Source: Falsiroseomonas sp041690465
Lineage (GTDB): Bacteria > Pseudomonadota > Alphaproteobacteria > Acetobacterales > Acetobacteraceae
Assembly (NCBI RefSeq): GCF_041690465.1
Contig: NZ_JAWLHG010000009.1
Location: 120,230-184,229, forward strand
Length of the DNA: 64,000 nucleotides
Direction: 5' to 3'
In this document: one piece after another, positions 8,699-17,637 of the stretch
How the letters are laid out: each line of letters starts with the position of its first letter
How positions within the stretch are numbered: position 1 is the first letter of the stretch
Translations under genes and position numbers: made by a program
Notes under the pieces: generated by a model
What the model saw: only the letters and a program-made list of their open reading frames with translations
Databases searched by the model: none
What the model was told of the DNA's origin: nothing

Positions 8699-9688
8699 AT
8701 GCGCGCGATCCAGTGGCGACGGAACGGCCCGCCGGGCGAGGTGCTGGAACTGGTGGACCTGCCCGATCCGCAGCCCGCCGTGGGCGAGGTGCTGGTGCGC
8801 GTGCATGCCTCCGGCGTGAACCCGCACGACACCAAGGCGCGTGCCGGCTGGCGCGGCGTGCTGCACCAGGGCGCACCGGTGATCCCGCACAGCGACGGCG
8901 CCGGCGTCGTCATCGCGGTGGGCGAGGGCGTGCCGGCTTCGCGCATCGGCCAGCGCGTCTGGGCCTTCGGCGCGCGGCATGGCCGCGGCACCTGCGCTGA
9001 GCTTGTTGCGCTGCCGGGGAACCAGGCCGCCAAGCTGCCGGAAGGCGTCACCATGACGCAGGGGGCATGCCTCGGCGTTCCCTGCCTCACGGCACATCTC
9101 GCGCTGTTCTCGGATGGTCCCATCGCGGGACAGGCGGTGCTGGTGCAGGGCGGTGCCGGTGCGGTCGGCATGGCAGCCGTTCGCTTCGCGGCGCAGGCCG
9201 GCGCACGCGTGATCGCCACCGGCAGCACCGAGGCCAAGCGCCGTGCCGCTCATGAGGCCGGCGCGGCGGAGGCGCTGGACTACCGCGACCCGCGGGCGGC
9301 GGCGCGCATCCTGGACCTCACTGGCGGCCGCGGCGTGGACCGGATCATCGAGGTGGATTTCGGTGCCAACCAGGCGCTCGACGGCGCGGTCATCGCGCCG
9401 CATGGCGTCATCGCCGCCTATTCCTCCACGCGCGCTCCGCGGCCCGTGCTGGACTACTATGTGTTCGCGAAGAAGGCGGTCACCTTGCGCTTCGTGCAGG
9501 CCATGCTGCTGGACGGCGCGGCACGTGACGCGGCCGTGGAGGTAACCTGCCGCGCGGTGGCCGAAGGCTGGATGCACCTGCCCGTGGCCGGTCTCTTCCC
9601 CCTTGAGCGCACCGCGGAGGCGCATGCGGCGCAGGAGGCGGGCCCGGCCGGCAAGGTCGTGGTGGAGATCGCCGCTGAGGCTTGGTGA
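8699..9688 (+). CDS. Zinc-free medium-chain dehydrogenase/reductase, NADPH:quinone oxidoreductase-like
   Basis: Soluble NAD(P)H-dependent reductase of the QOR group, 329 residues from ATG 8699, which follows AAGGCGGGGGG. An ATG at 8657 in frame would add 14 residues but has no clear ribosome site. The GroES-like N-terminal domain has HASGVNPHDTKARAG, and the nucleotide-binding domain has VQGGAGAVGMAAVRFAAQAG. Structural and catalytic zinc Cys clusters of alcohol dehydrogenases are absent. It is divergent from the M20 peptidase gene. The substrate cannot be told from sequence. Confidence 0.9.
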   Translation: MRAIQWRRNGPPGEVLELVDLPDPQPAVGEVLVRVHASGVNPHDTKARAGWRGVLHQGAPVIPHSDGAGVVIAVGEGVPASRIGQRVWAFGARHGRGTCAELVALPGNQAAKLPEGVTMTQGACLGVPCLTAHLALFSDGPIAGQAVLVQGGAGAVGMAAVRFAAQAGARVIATGSTEAKRRAAHEAGAAEALDYRDPRAAARILDLTGGRGVDRIIEVDFGANQALDGAVIAPHGVIAAYSSTRAPRPVLDYYVFAKKAVTLRFVQAMLLDGAARDAAVEVTCRAVAEGWMHLPVAGLFPLERTAEAHAAQEAGPAGKVVVEIAAEAW

Positions 9689-9705
9689 ACGCCGCCGCAC
9701 CCGGT

Positions 9706-9734
9706 TTGACGATGCCGCGCCATGCCTCCTAGCA
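9706..9734 (+). promoter_or_regulatory. Candidate sigma-70-type promoter for the first hydantoinase A gene
   Basis: TTGACG at 9706-9711 and CTAGCA at 9729-9734 are separated by exactly 17 bases, 25 bases ahead of the chosen start codon. The same -10-like hexamer recurs at 26800. Confidence 0.5.
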
Positions 9735-9759
9735 TCGCACCGGAATGGGCGGGGCTGCC

Positions 9760-11841
9760 ATGGCGGAGCAGGTTGGGAACGCGGAACGCGAGGGGCGCGG
9801 GCCGCTCTCGGTCGCGGTGGATGCCGGGGGCACCTTCACCGACATCGTGCTGGTGGATCGCGGCAGCGGGCGCCGCTGGGAAGCCAAGGTCCCATCCACG
9901 CCGGATGATCGCTCGCGCGCCTTCGCAGAGGGTATCGCACAGGTGCTGGCGCTGGCCGGTCGTGCGCCGGGCGAGGTGACGCATGTGCTGCACGGCACCA
10001 CGGTCGCCACCAACGCCATTCTCGAGCAGAAGGGCGCACGCGCAGGGCTGCTGACCACTGCCGGTCTGCGGCACGTGCTGGAGATCGGTCGCCACGACAT
10101 TCCGCGCCACGAGGATCTCTACGCCTGGGTGAAGCGCCGCCGCCCGATCCCGCCCGAGCATGTGATGGAGGCGCGCGAGCGCCTGGACGCCGACGGCGCC
10201 GTGGTGACGCCGCTGGACGAGGCGGACGTACGCGAAGCGGCAGCGGAGTTTCGCCGGCTCGGCGTGCAGGCCGTCGCGGTGTGCTTCCTGCACGCCTACG
10301 CCAACCCGGAGCATGAACGCCGCGCCGGCGCCATCCTGGCGGAGGAACTGCCAGGCGTGCCGGTGACGCTGTCCACCGAGGTGCTGCCCGTCTTCCGCGA
10401 ATACGAACGCAGCATGGCGACCGCGCTGAACGCCTATGTCATGCCCGCCGTCTCCACCTATGTCCGCCGGATCGAGGATCGGCTGCGGGAGGGCGGCATC
10501 GCCGCGCCGCTGTTGCTGATGAAGTCCTCCGGCGGCGTGATCCGCGGCCAAGGCGCGGCGAAGCAGCCTGTGCAGACCGCGCTCTCCGGTCCGGCGGGCG
10601 GCGTGGTCGGCTCGCGCGCGGTCGGGCTGCTGTCAGGGCATCCGAAGCTGATTACGCTGGATGTGGGCGGCACCTCGGCCGACATCTCGCTGATCGACGG
10701 CGAGCCGCGCCTGACGACGGAAGGCAAGGTCGGCGACTGGCCCCTGACGCTGCCGATGATCGACATCCATACGATCGGCGCCGGCGGCGGGTCCATCGCG
10801 CGCGTCTCGCCGGAGGGCGCGCTGCTGGTGGGCCCCGCAAGCGCGGGTGCCGATCCCGGCCCGGTCGCCTATGGCCGCGGCGGCGAAGAACCGACGCTGA
10901 CGGATGCCAATCTGGTGCTCGGCCGCCTGCCGCCCGCGCTGCTCGGCGGCGCGATCCGGCTGGATGTGTATGCGGCGGCGCGCGCCATCGAGAATAGGGT
11001 CGCGCGGCCGCTCGGCATCTCCCTGTACGATGCCGCGCGCGGCATCGTCGCGGTAGCGGACAACGCCATGGCCGGTGCGATCCGCGTAGTGTCCGTACAG
11101 CGCGGCCACGACCCTGTTGAATTCGCCCTGCTGCCCTTCGGCGGCGCGGGTCCCCTGCAGGCGGGCGCGATTGCGCGGCTGCTCGGCATGCGGCGCATCC
11201 TGGTGCCGGGGCGGCCCGGCGTGCTCTCCGCCGAGGGGCTGCTCGCCGCGCCGCTGCGCAACGAGTTCGCGCGCACCGTCATGCTGCGCGCGCCGGTCGC
11301 CCACCCCGCACCGCTTGCGCGCGCCTTCGCCGCGCTGGATACGGAGGCGGCCACCTGGCTGGCGGGCGAATCCGTGTCGGAAGCAGCTCGGGAGATCCGC
11401 TGGCGTGCCGGCATGCGCTACGTCCACCAGGGCTTCGAGCTGTTCGTGGACTGGCCCGGCCGCAGCGCCGATCCTGCGACGCTCGCCGCCGCCATCGAGC
11501 GCTTCCACGACGAGCATGAGCGCCTTTACACCTTCGCCCAGCGTGACACGGCGGTGGAGATCGTGACGCTGGAGGTCACCGCGCTTGGTCGTCTGCCTGG
11601 CCCTGCGGCGGAGCAGATCGCACCTGCCGGTCACTTCGGACCAGCGGATGAGGCGCTGGTGCAGTTCGAGGACGGTGCGTCCAGCGTTCCGATCTGGCGA
11701 CGGGAGGATCTCGGCGCGGGCGCCGTGCTGCGCGGCCCTGGGATCGTGGTGCAGATGGACGCGACGACCTGGTTGCACCCGGGCGACGTGGCGACGACGG
11801 ATGCGTTCGGCAACCTCGTGGTGGAGGTGCCGGCACCGTAG
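9760..11841 (+). CDS. Hydantoinase/oxoprolinase subunit A (HyuA type), copy 1
   Basis: ATP-dependent amide-ring-opening subunit of the hydantoinase/5-oxoprolinase/acetone-carboxylase superfamily; it normally works with a HyuB subunit. 693 residues from ATG 9760 (an ATG at 9745 is also in frame). The N-terminal Hydant_A_N domain has VAVDAGGTFTDIV. Next come THVLHGTTVATNAILEQKGA and the central actin-like ATPase core LDVGGTSADISLIDG. GAGGGSIA and GADPGPVAYGRGG follow, and then the C-terminal domain. It converges on a HyuB gene at 11884, an unusual arrangement for partners that are normally co-directional. Substrate not determinable: 5-oxoproline, hydantoins or other lactams. Confidence 0.94.
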   Translation: MAEQVGNAEREGRGPLSVAVDAGGTFTDIVLVDRGSGRRWEAKVPSTPDDRSRAFAEGIAQVLALAGRAPGEVTHVLHGTTVATNAILEQKGARAGLLTTAGLRHVLEIGRHDIPRHEDLYAWVKRRRPIPPEHVMEARERLDADGAVVTPLDEADVREAAAEFRRLGVQAVAVCFLHAYANPEHERRAGAILAEELPGVPVTLSTEVLPVFREYERSMATALNAYVMPAVSTYVRRIEDRLREGGIAAPLLLMKSSGGVIRGQGAAKQPVQTALSGPAGGVVGSRAVGLLSGHPKLITLDVGGTSADISLIDGEPRLTTEGKVGDWPLTLPMIDIHTIGAGGGSIARVSPEGALLVGPASAGADPGPVAYGRGGEEPTLTDANLVLGRLPPALLGGAIRLDVYAAARAIENRVARPLGISLYDAARGIVAVADNAMAGAIRVVSVQRGHDPVEFALLPFGGAGPLQAGAIARLLGMRRILVPGRPGVLSAEGLLAAPLRNEFARTVMLRAPVAHPAPLARAFAALDTEAATWLAGESVSEAAREIRWRAGMRYVHQGFELFVDWPGRSADPATLAAAIERFHDEHERLYTFAQRDTAVEIVTLEVTALGRLPGPAAEQIAPAGHFGPADEALVQFEDGASSVPIWRREDLGAGAVLRGPGIVVQMDATTWLHPGDVATTDAFGNLVVEVPAP

Positions 11842-11854
11842 CGGCGGGCCCCAC

Positions 11855-11875
11855 GCTCCCCTGTGGGCGGGGAGC
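11855..11875. terminator. Hairpin between convergent hyuA-like and hyuB-like genes
   Basis: Perfect 7-base stem GCTCCCC/GGGGAGC with a 7-base loop, in the 42-base gap between two convergent genes. There is no T-run on either side, so it would act with Rho or as a weak bidirectional terminator. Confidence 0.4.
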
Positions 11876-11883
11876 AAGGAATA

Positions 11884-13725
11884 TCAGCTCGCCATTGCCT
11901 CCCACCACGCATCCGCGTCGCGATAGACGCCGTGCCTGTTGAACAGGCCGTCCACCCTCGGGCGCTGTGCCCGTAGTGCGGCCGTCGCCTCCTCGTCCAC
12001 CTCGCGCTCCTTTCCCTCGCGCAGCGCCACGCCGTAGTCGTCGCGTGCAGCCTCCACCGAGACGAACCCGCCCAGCACATCCTGCCGCACGCGCCACGGC
12101 TCGCGGTCGTGCGGGTGCCCCCAGCCGCCGCCGCCGGTGCTTTCCATCCGGACGACATCGCCCTTCTTCGTCGGGATGCCCTGCGCCAGCCGCGGCAGCT
12201 CGCGTTCTTCCGACGTGCCGGGGTTCATGATGAAGCGCCCTGGCCGCCCGCTCTGGCCGCCCTTCACGCCCCAGGGCGGATTGTCGACGTTGTCCATGCG
12301 CGTGTTGAGCGTGGCGCCATCCACCAGCACCTCCATCTCGCGCACCATGCCGCAGCCACCGCGCCAGCGGCCCGGCCCACCCGAATCGCAGCGAATGGCA
12401 TAGGTGCGGATGCGCACCGGCATGTCGGATTCGAGGAACTCGATCGGGTAGTTCTGCTGCGCGACATAGTAGATCACGTCGAGCCCATCGGCGAAGGGCC
12501 GCGCGCCCTGGCCGGTGCCGTGCCCGCCCGACTTGTAGAACAGCGAGCCGTCACGCGGCTGCCGGCCGGTCAGCGTGTAGATGGTGTAGATCGAGCTTGC
12601 CGCCGGGCTGTCGCCGCCGCGTGCCTGCGCCACCAGCCCGAGGCAGCCGGACACCACGCGCGCCAGCGAATTCGAGCGCTGCCCCAGCGGCGCCGGCCAA
12701 GCGGGCTGGATGATCGTGCCCTCCTTCGTGCGCACATCCTCGATCGCGGTCAGCAGGCCCTCATTCATCATCAGGCCCGGCTCGTCGGTCAGCAGGTAGA
12801 GGCCGAAGACGGTGTTCGGCACCGTCGGGTTCATCAGGAAATTGATGGGGCCCTTCGCCTGCGGATCGGATTCGGTGGCGTCGAGCGTGATGCCATCCTC
12901 GCGCGATTCCAGCTTGAAGCGAACCGTGAAAGGGCCGCCGCCCTTGCCATCCGCATCCACCCGATCGGCGAAGCGCCAGGTGCCGCCGGGTGGGAACAGC
13001 TCCTTCAGCCGCCGGCGCAGCAGGCGGGAGGACTGGTCGATCATCGCATCCACCGCACCGAGCAGCTTGCTTGTGCCGAAGCGCGCGAACAGCTCCAGCA
13101 GCCGCTTCTCGCCCAGCCGCACCGCCGCCGTCAGCGCCCGCGTGTCGCCGCGCGCATGTTCGGGGAAGCGGGAGTTGCGGACGAAGGTCTCGAACAGGTC
13201 GGTGTTCAGCACGCCTTCCCGGTAGAGCCGCACCGGCGGCACGATAATGCCTTCCTGGAAGATGCTCTCCGTGCCCGGCGTGTTCGATCCCGGCCAGGCG
13301 CCGCCGATGTCGCGGAAATGCGCCCAGCTCTGTGCGAAGGCGACCAATTGGCCGTCCACGAAGACCGGCGTGGCGAAGACCTGGTCCGAAGTGTGGGAGA
13401 CGCCGCCGCGCGAGAAATAGCAGTCATTGTACCAGAAGATGTCGCCAGGCCGGATCTCCTCGGCCGGGAAGCGCTTCAGAATGGGTCGCAGCACGTCGCC
13501 GAACAGCGGCAGCTTGGTGCCGGTCATCAGTCGGCCGTCGGCGCAGTAGAAGCCGATGAAGTAATCCTGCTTCTCGCGGATCACCGGCGACATGGCGGTG
13601 CGTTCCAGCAGCGCCTCGCACTCCGCCTGCGCCGAGCGCAGCGCCCCCTTGATGATCTCGACCGTCACCGCATCCGGCGCCTGCCGCGGCTCGGCCCCCA
13701 CCTGCTCCTTCGTCGCGCCGTCCAT
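11884..13725 (-). CDS. Hydantoinase/oxoprolinase subunit B (HyuB type), copy 1
   Basis: Hydantoinase_B-family subunit, 613 residues from ATG 13725; an earlier in-frame ATG (13779) would run deep into the divergent promoter region. Family landmarks are the N-terminal LERTAMSPVIREKQDYF, IRPGDIFWYNDCY, HFRDIGGAWPGS, EGIIVPPVRLYREG, RCDSGGPGRWRGGCG and the C-terminal TGGGGWGHPHDR. It is transcribed away from the second HyuB gene and towards HyuA copy 1. It is clearly paralogous to the plus-strand HyuB, with matching motifs throughout. It may be the partner of HyuA copy 1. Confidence 0.93.
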   Translation of the reverse strand: MDGATKEQVGAEPRQAPDAVTVEIIKGALRSAQAECEALLERTAMSPVIREKQDYFIGFYCADGRLMTGTKLPLFGDVLRPILKRFPAEEIRPGDIFWYNDCYFSRGGVSHTSDQVFATPVFVDGQLVAFAQSWAHFRDIGGAWPGSNTPGTESIFQEGIIVPPVRLYREGVLNTDLFETFVRNSRFPEHARGDTRALTAAVRLGEKRLLELFARFGTSKLLGAVDAMIDQSSRLLRRRLKELFPPGGTWRFADRVDADGKGGGPFTVRFKLESREDGITLDATESDPQAKGPINFLMNPTVPNTVFGLYLLTDEPGLMMNEGLLTAIEDVRTKEGTIIQPAWPAPLGQRSNSLARVVSGCLGLVAQARGGDSPAASSIYTIYTLTGRQPRDGSLFYKSGGHGTGQGARPFADGLDVIYYVAQQNYPIEFLESDMPVRIRTYAIRCDSGGPGRWRGGCGMVREMEVLVDGATLNTRMDNVDNPPWGVKGGQSGRPGRFIMNPGTSEERELPRLAQGIPTKKGDVVRMESTGGGGWGHPHDREPWRVRQDVLGGFVSVEAARDDYGVALREGKEREVDEEATAALRAQRPRVDGLFNRHGVYRDADAWWEAMAS

Positions 13726-13842
13726 CGCCAACCCCGCGCCTGATGATGGAACGCTACCGGCGCGGCGTGCGGCGTGCAATGCGGCTTGGCAGGCGACGCG
13801 CGCGTGCTAGCCTCGCGCCACCATCCCGCCACCGGAGACCGC

Positions 13843-15603
13843 ATGGACCGAAGCTGCGATGCCGTCGCCCTCGAGGTGATCCGCGGCGCCATCCGCGCCG
13901 CCCAGGCGGAGATGGAGGCGCTGATCGAGCGCACGGCCATGTCCCCCTTCATCCGCGAGAAGAAGGACTTCTACACCGCGCTGTTCGATGCCCACGGCGT
14001 GATGTGCGTCGGCTCCAACGTGCCGGTGTTCGGCGACGTCTGCGGGCCGGTCTTTCGCGACTTTCCTGCCGAGAGCATGCGGCCTGGCGATGTCTACTGG
14101 TATAACGACTGCTACGGCTCGGACGGCGCCGTCAGCCACTCCAACGACCAGGTTCTGCTTGCGCCGGCCTTCCACGGCGGCAGGCGGGTCGCGCTGGTGA
14201 TGGCCTGGGCGCATTTCGCCGACATTGGCGGGCTGCGCCCTGGCTCCATCTCGCCCGATGCCACCGAGATCTTCCACGAGGGGATCATCGTCCCGCCGAC
14301 CAAGCTGGTTGATGAGGGGCGCGTCAACGAGGCGGCGCTGCGCATCTTCTTCCGCAACTCCCGCTGGCCGTCGGCGGCGCAGGCCGACCTGCGCGCGTTG
14401 CTCGCGAGTGTCGGGCTCGGGCGGACACGAATGGCGGAGATCGCCGCGCGCTTCGGCGGCGACATCCTGGACGACGCGCTGCGCCAACTGCTTGCTCGTA
14501 CCGAGCAGCAGGTGCGCACAAGGCTGCGGGAGATATTCCCGGTCGGCACGCACCGCTTCACCGACCGCATCGACGGCGATGGCAGGGGTAGCGGGCCTTT
14601 GGCGTTGCGCTTCGCGCTGACGCACGCACCCGATGGCCGCTTCATCCTCGACGCGACCGAGACCGACGACCAGTCGCCCGGCCCGGTCAACTACCTGATG
14701 AATCCCGATGTGCCCGGCATGGCGCTCGGCCTCTTCCTGCTCGGCGGTGATCCGACGCAGGTGACCAATGCCGGCGGCCCGCGCGCGATCGACGAGGTGA
14801 AGCTGCGCGAGGGCTCGCTGCTGCGGCCACGCTGGCCTGCGGCGCTCGGCATGCGCGGCCTCACCATGATGCGCATGCTCGCCGCGCTGAACGGCCTGGC
14901 CGCCGCCGCCGGCAGCCAGGCGCCGGCGGCGCATGCAGCCTATGTCATCCTGCTGCTGCGCGGGCTGGCCGATGGCAAGCCCTTCCTGATGAGCGATGGT
15001 ATCGGCGTCGGCTATGGCGCGCGCGCCTTCGCAGACGGCACCGACGCCGTCTATTTCGTCGCGCAGGAGAACTACCCCGTCGAGTTCCTCGAGGCCGAGT
15101 ATCCGGCGCGGCTGCTGCGCTACGGCATCCATTGTGACAGCGGCGGGCCGGGGCGCTTCCGTGGCGGCTGCGGCATCGTGCGGGAATACGAGATCCTGGC
15201 CGAGGAGGCCGTGCTCGCCGTGCGGATCGACGGCGTCGTCTGCCCGCCCTGGGGCGTTGCCGGCGGGCAGTCGGGCCGGCCCGGTCGTGCCGTGGTGAAC
15301 TCGGGCACCGACCGTGAGCGCGTGCTGGCGCCGCTCTCCGACGGCAACCGGCTCGTGCGCGGCGATATCCTGCTGGTCGAGACCGGCGGCGGCGGTGGCC
15401 ATGGTCATCCCTTCGACCGGCCGGCGGAGGACGTGCTCGCCGACGTCGAGAGCGGCTTCGTCAGCGAACCGTCCGCCGAGCGTGACTATGGCGTGATGCT
15501 GCGCGACGGCGCTGTGGACGCGGCGGCGACCGGACGACGGCGCGCGGACCGCCCCCCGGCGAAGGCGTTCCATCGCGGGGAGTATGCCGATGTCCTCGGC
15601 TGA
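13843..15603 (+). CDS. Hydantoinase/oxoprolinase subunit B (HyuB type), copy 2
   Basis: 586 residues from ATG 13843, which follows CGGAGACCGC. Motifs parallel copy 1: LIERTAMSPFIREKKDF, MRPGDVYWYNDCYGS, HFADIGGLRPGS, HEGIIVPPTKL, HCDSGGPGRFRGGCG and ETGGGGGHGHPFDR. The 117-base gap to the divergent copy 1 holds TTGGCA (13786) with CTAGCC 15 bases later, a possible but tightly spaced promoter. Its last 14 bases overlap the chosen start of HyuA copy 2, so this is an ordinary B-A coupled pair, unlike copy 1. Confidence 0.94.
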   Translation: MDRSCDAVALEVIRGAIRAAQAEMEALIERTAMSPFIREKKDFYTALFDAHGVMCVGSNVPVFGDVCGPVFRDFPAESMRPGDVYWYNDCYGSDGAVSHSNDQVLLAPAFHGGRRVALVMAWAHFADIGGLRPGSISPDATEIFHEGIIVPPTKLVDEGRVNEAALRIFFRNSRWPSAAQADLRALLASVGLGRTRMAEIAARFGGDILDDALRQLLARTEQQVRTRLREIFPVGTHRFTDRIDGDGRGSGPLALRFALTHAPDGRFILDATETDDQSPGPVNYLMNPDVPGMALGLFLLGGDPTQVTNAGGPRAIDEVKLREGSLLRPRWPAALGMRGLTMMRMLAALNGLAAAAGSQAPAAHAAYVILLLRGLADGKPFLMSDGIGVGYGARAFADGTDAVYFVAQENYPVEFLEAEYPARLLRYGIHCDSGGPGRFRGGCGIVREYEILAEEAVLAVRIDGVVCPPWGVAGGQSGRPGRAVVNSGTDRERVLAPLSDGNRLVRGDILLVETGGGGGHGHPFDRPAEDVLADVESGFVSEPSAERDYGVMLRDGAVDAAATGRRRADRPPAKAFHRGEYADVLG

Positions 15604-17635
15604 CACCTCTCGCCTCCTGGTTGTCGCCATCGACATCGGCGGCACCTTCACCGATGTCGCGCTGCAGGATCTCGCCACCGGCGAGGCCTGGACGGCGAAG
15701 ACGCCCAGCACGCCGCAGGACCCGTCGCAGGCTTTCCTCACCGGTCTGCGTCTGGCTGTCGAGGCGGCCGGGCGCGACACGGCGGAGGTGGGCCGCGTGC
15801 TGCATGGTACGACGGTGGCGACCAATCTGATCCTGGAAGGCAAGGCGTCGCCGGCTGCGCTGATCACGACCGAGGGATTCCGGCATGTGCTGGAGATCGG
15901 CCGGCAGGACATCCCGCGCGCTGCGAATCTGTTCGCCTGGGTCAAGCCGCGGCGTCCGGTGCCGCCCTCGCGTGTGCTGGAGGTGCCGGGCCGCATCGCC
16001 GCCGATGGAACCGAATTGCAGAAGCTCGACGAGGCGGCGGTGCGTCGCGCCGCCGCGAAGTGCCGCGCGCTCGGTATGCACGCCGTCGCGGTTTGCCTCC
16101 TGCACGCCTATGCGAACCCCGACCATGAGCGCCGTGTCGCCGCGATTCTTCGCGCCGAACTTCCGCCCGATGTGGCCGTCTCAGCCTCGACCGAGGTGCT
16201 GCCGGTGATCCGGGAGTACGAGCGCAGCCTCGCGGTTGTGCTGAACGCGCAGGTGATGCCCGCGGTGTCGACCTATGTCGGCCGCATCGAGAAACGGCTC
16301 GAGGATGCCGGCATCCATGCGCCGCTGCTGCTGATGCAGTCGAATGGCGGCGTCGCCGGAGCCGCGGTGATCCGCCGCGCACCGGCCACGACGGCGCTTT
16401 CGGGGCCCGCGGCCGGCGTGGTCGGTGCGCGCGCCGAAGCGGCGGCCGCCGGTTTCCCGGATCTGATCACGGTGGATATCGGCGGCACCTCGGCCGACAT
16501 CTCGCTCATCAAGGGTGGGCAGATCGGGTTGACGCAGCGTGGGCATGTCGGCGGCTGGCCGCTGCCGTTGCCGATGCTCGACATGGTGACGATCGGCGCC
16601 GGTGGCGGTTCGCTGGCGCGCATCGCAGGCTCGGGGGCGCTGACGGTCGGGCCGGAGAGCGCCGGCGCGGATCCGGGGCCCGCGTGTTACGGGCGCGGCG
16701 GTGAGCGGCCGACGGTCACCGATGCGCATGTCGCGCTCGGCCACCTTCCGCCACGCCTGCTCGGCGGCCGCATGCAGCTGGACGCGATGCGCGCGCGCGA
16801 TGCGGTGCGCAGGCACGTCGCCGAACCGCTCGGCATGTCGGTGGAGGCGGCAGCGCGCGGGATGCTCGCCATCGTGGACAATGCCATGGTCGGCGCGGTG
16901 CGCGTGGTCTCGGTGGAGCGCGGGCATGATCCGCGCGACTTCGCGCTGGTCGCCTTCGGCGGCGCCGGGCCGCTGCATGGTGCAGCGCTGGCGGACCTGC
17001 TCGGCATCCGCACGGTGCTGGTGCCGCGCTATCCCGGCGTGCTTTGCGCGCAGGGGCTGTTGGCCGCCGATCTGGGTGCGGAGTTCACCCGCAGCCTGCG
17101 GCACGGCCAGGCGGAGTCCGACCAGGCAGTGGCGCAGGCCTTCGACGAACTCGAAGCGGCGGCGCTGCAGTGGTTCGCCGAGGAGGCCGTGCCAGAGGCG
17201 GCGCGCAGCATCACGCCGGTGGTGCTGATGCGCTATGCGGGGCAGGGCTCCGAACTGCCGGTGCCGTGGCGCGGCAGCGCCACGGCGGCCGAGGCCGATT
17301 TCGCGGCCGCGCATCGCGCACTCTATGGCTTCGACCTGCCGGAGGGCAGGCCCGAGCTCGTCACGCTGCGTACCGAGGCGCGCGGCCGGCTGCCCGACCC
17401 GCCGCCCGTAGAGCTGACCGCCGGGCGGGGCGCGCAGCCGGTCGGCACGCACGTCATGCATCTGCCGGACGGGCCGTGCGAGGCGGCGCTCCACGACCGC
17501 GGTTCGCTCGGTGCTGGCGATACCCTGGCGGGGCCTGCCATCGTGATGCAGTTCGATGCGACCACGCTGGTGCCGCCCGGTTGGCGTGCACGGATGCACG
17601 CCTCCGGCACGCTGCTGCTGGAGCGCGGCGCGTAA
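15590..17635 (+). CDS. Hydantoinase/oxoprolinase subunit A (HyuA type), copy 2
   Basis: 681 residues. I chose ATG 15590, which has GGGGAG seven bases upstream; ATG 15584 is too close to that site. The start lies inside the end of the HyuB gene. Landmarks are VAIDIGGTFTDVALQD, VLHGTTVATNLILEGKA, VDIGGTSADISLIKGG, GAGGGSLARI and GADPGPACYGRGGE. It is highly similar in layout to HyuA copy 1, so the two are paralogs from duplication. Predicted to form a cytoplasmic complex with the preceding HyuB. Substrate unknown. Confidence 0.94.
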   Translation: MSSADTSRLLVVAIDIGGTFTDVALQDLATGEAWTAKTPSTPQDPSQAFLTGLRLAVEAAGRDTAEVGRVLHGTTVATNLILEGKASPAALITTEGFRHVLEIGRQDIPRAANLFAWVKPRRPVPPSRVLEVPGRIAADGTELQKLDEAAVRRAAAKCRALGMHAVAVCLLHAYANPDHERRVAAILRAELPPDVAVSASTEVLPVIREYERSLAVVLNAQVMPAVSTYVGRIEKRLEDAGIHAPLLLMQSNGGVAGAAVIRRAPATTALSGPAAGVVGARAEAAAAGFPDLITVDIGGTSADISLIKGGQIGLTQRGHVGGWPLPLPMLDMVTIGAGGGSLARIAGSGALTVGPESAGADPGPACYGRGGERPTVTDAHVALGHLPPRLLGGRMQLDAMRARDAVRRHVAEPLGMSVEAAARGMLAIVDNAMVGAVRVVSVERGHDPRDFALVAFGGAGPLHGAALADLLGIRTVLVPRYPGVLCAQGLLAADLGAEFTRSLRHGQAESDQAVAQAFDELEAAALQWFAEEAVPEAARSITPVVLMRYAGQGSELPVPWRGSATAAEADFAAAHRALYGFDLPEGRPELVTLRTEARGRLPDPPPVELTAGRGAQPVGTHVMHLPDGPCEAALHDRGSLGAGDTLAGPAIVMQFDATTLVPPGWRARMHASGTLLLERGA

Positions 17636-17637
17636 CG

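Noticed and set aside
12109..13743. Open frame of 544 codons antisense to HyuB copy 1
   Set aside because: Shadow frame of a recognised gene; no domain signature.
13807..15996. Open frame of 729 codons antisense to HyuB copy 2 and the start of HyuA copy 2
   Set aside because: Shadow frame; the plus strand carries clear family motifs.
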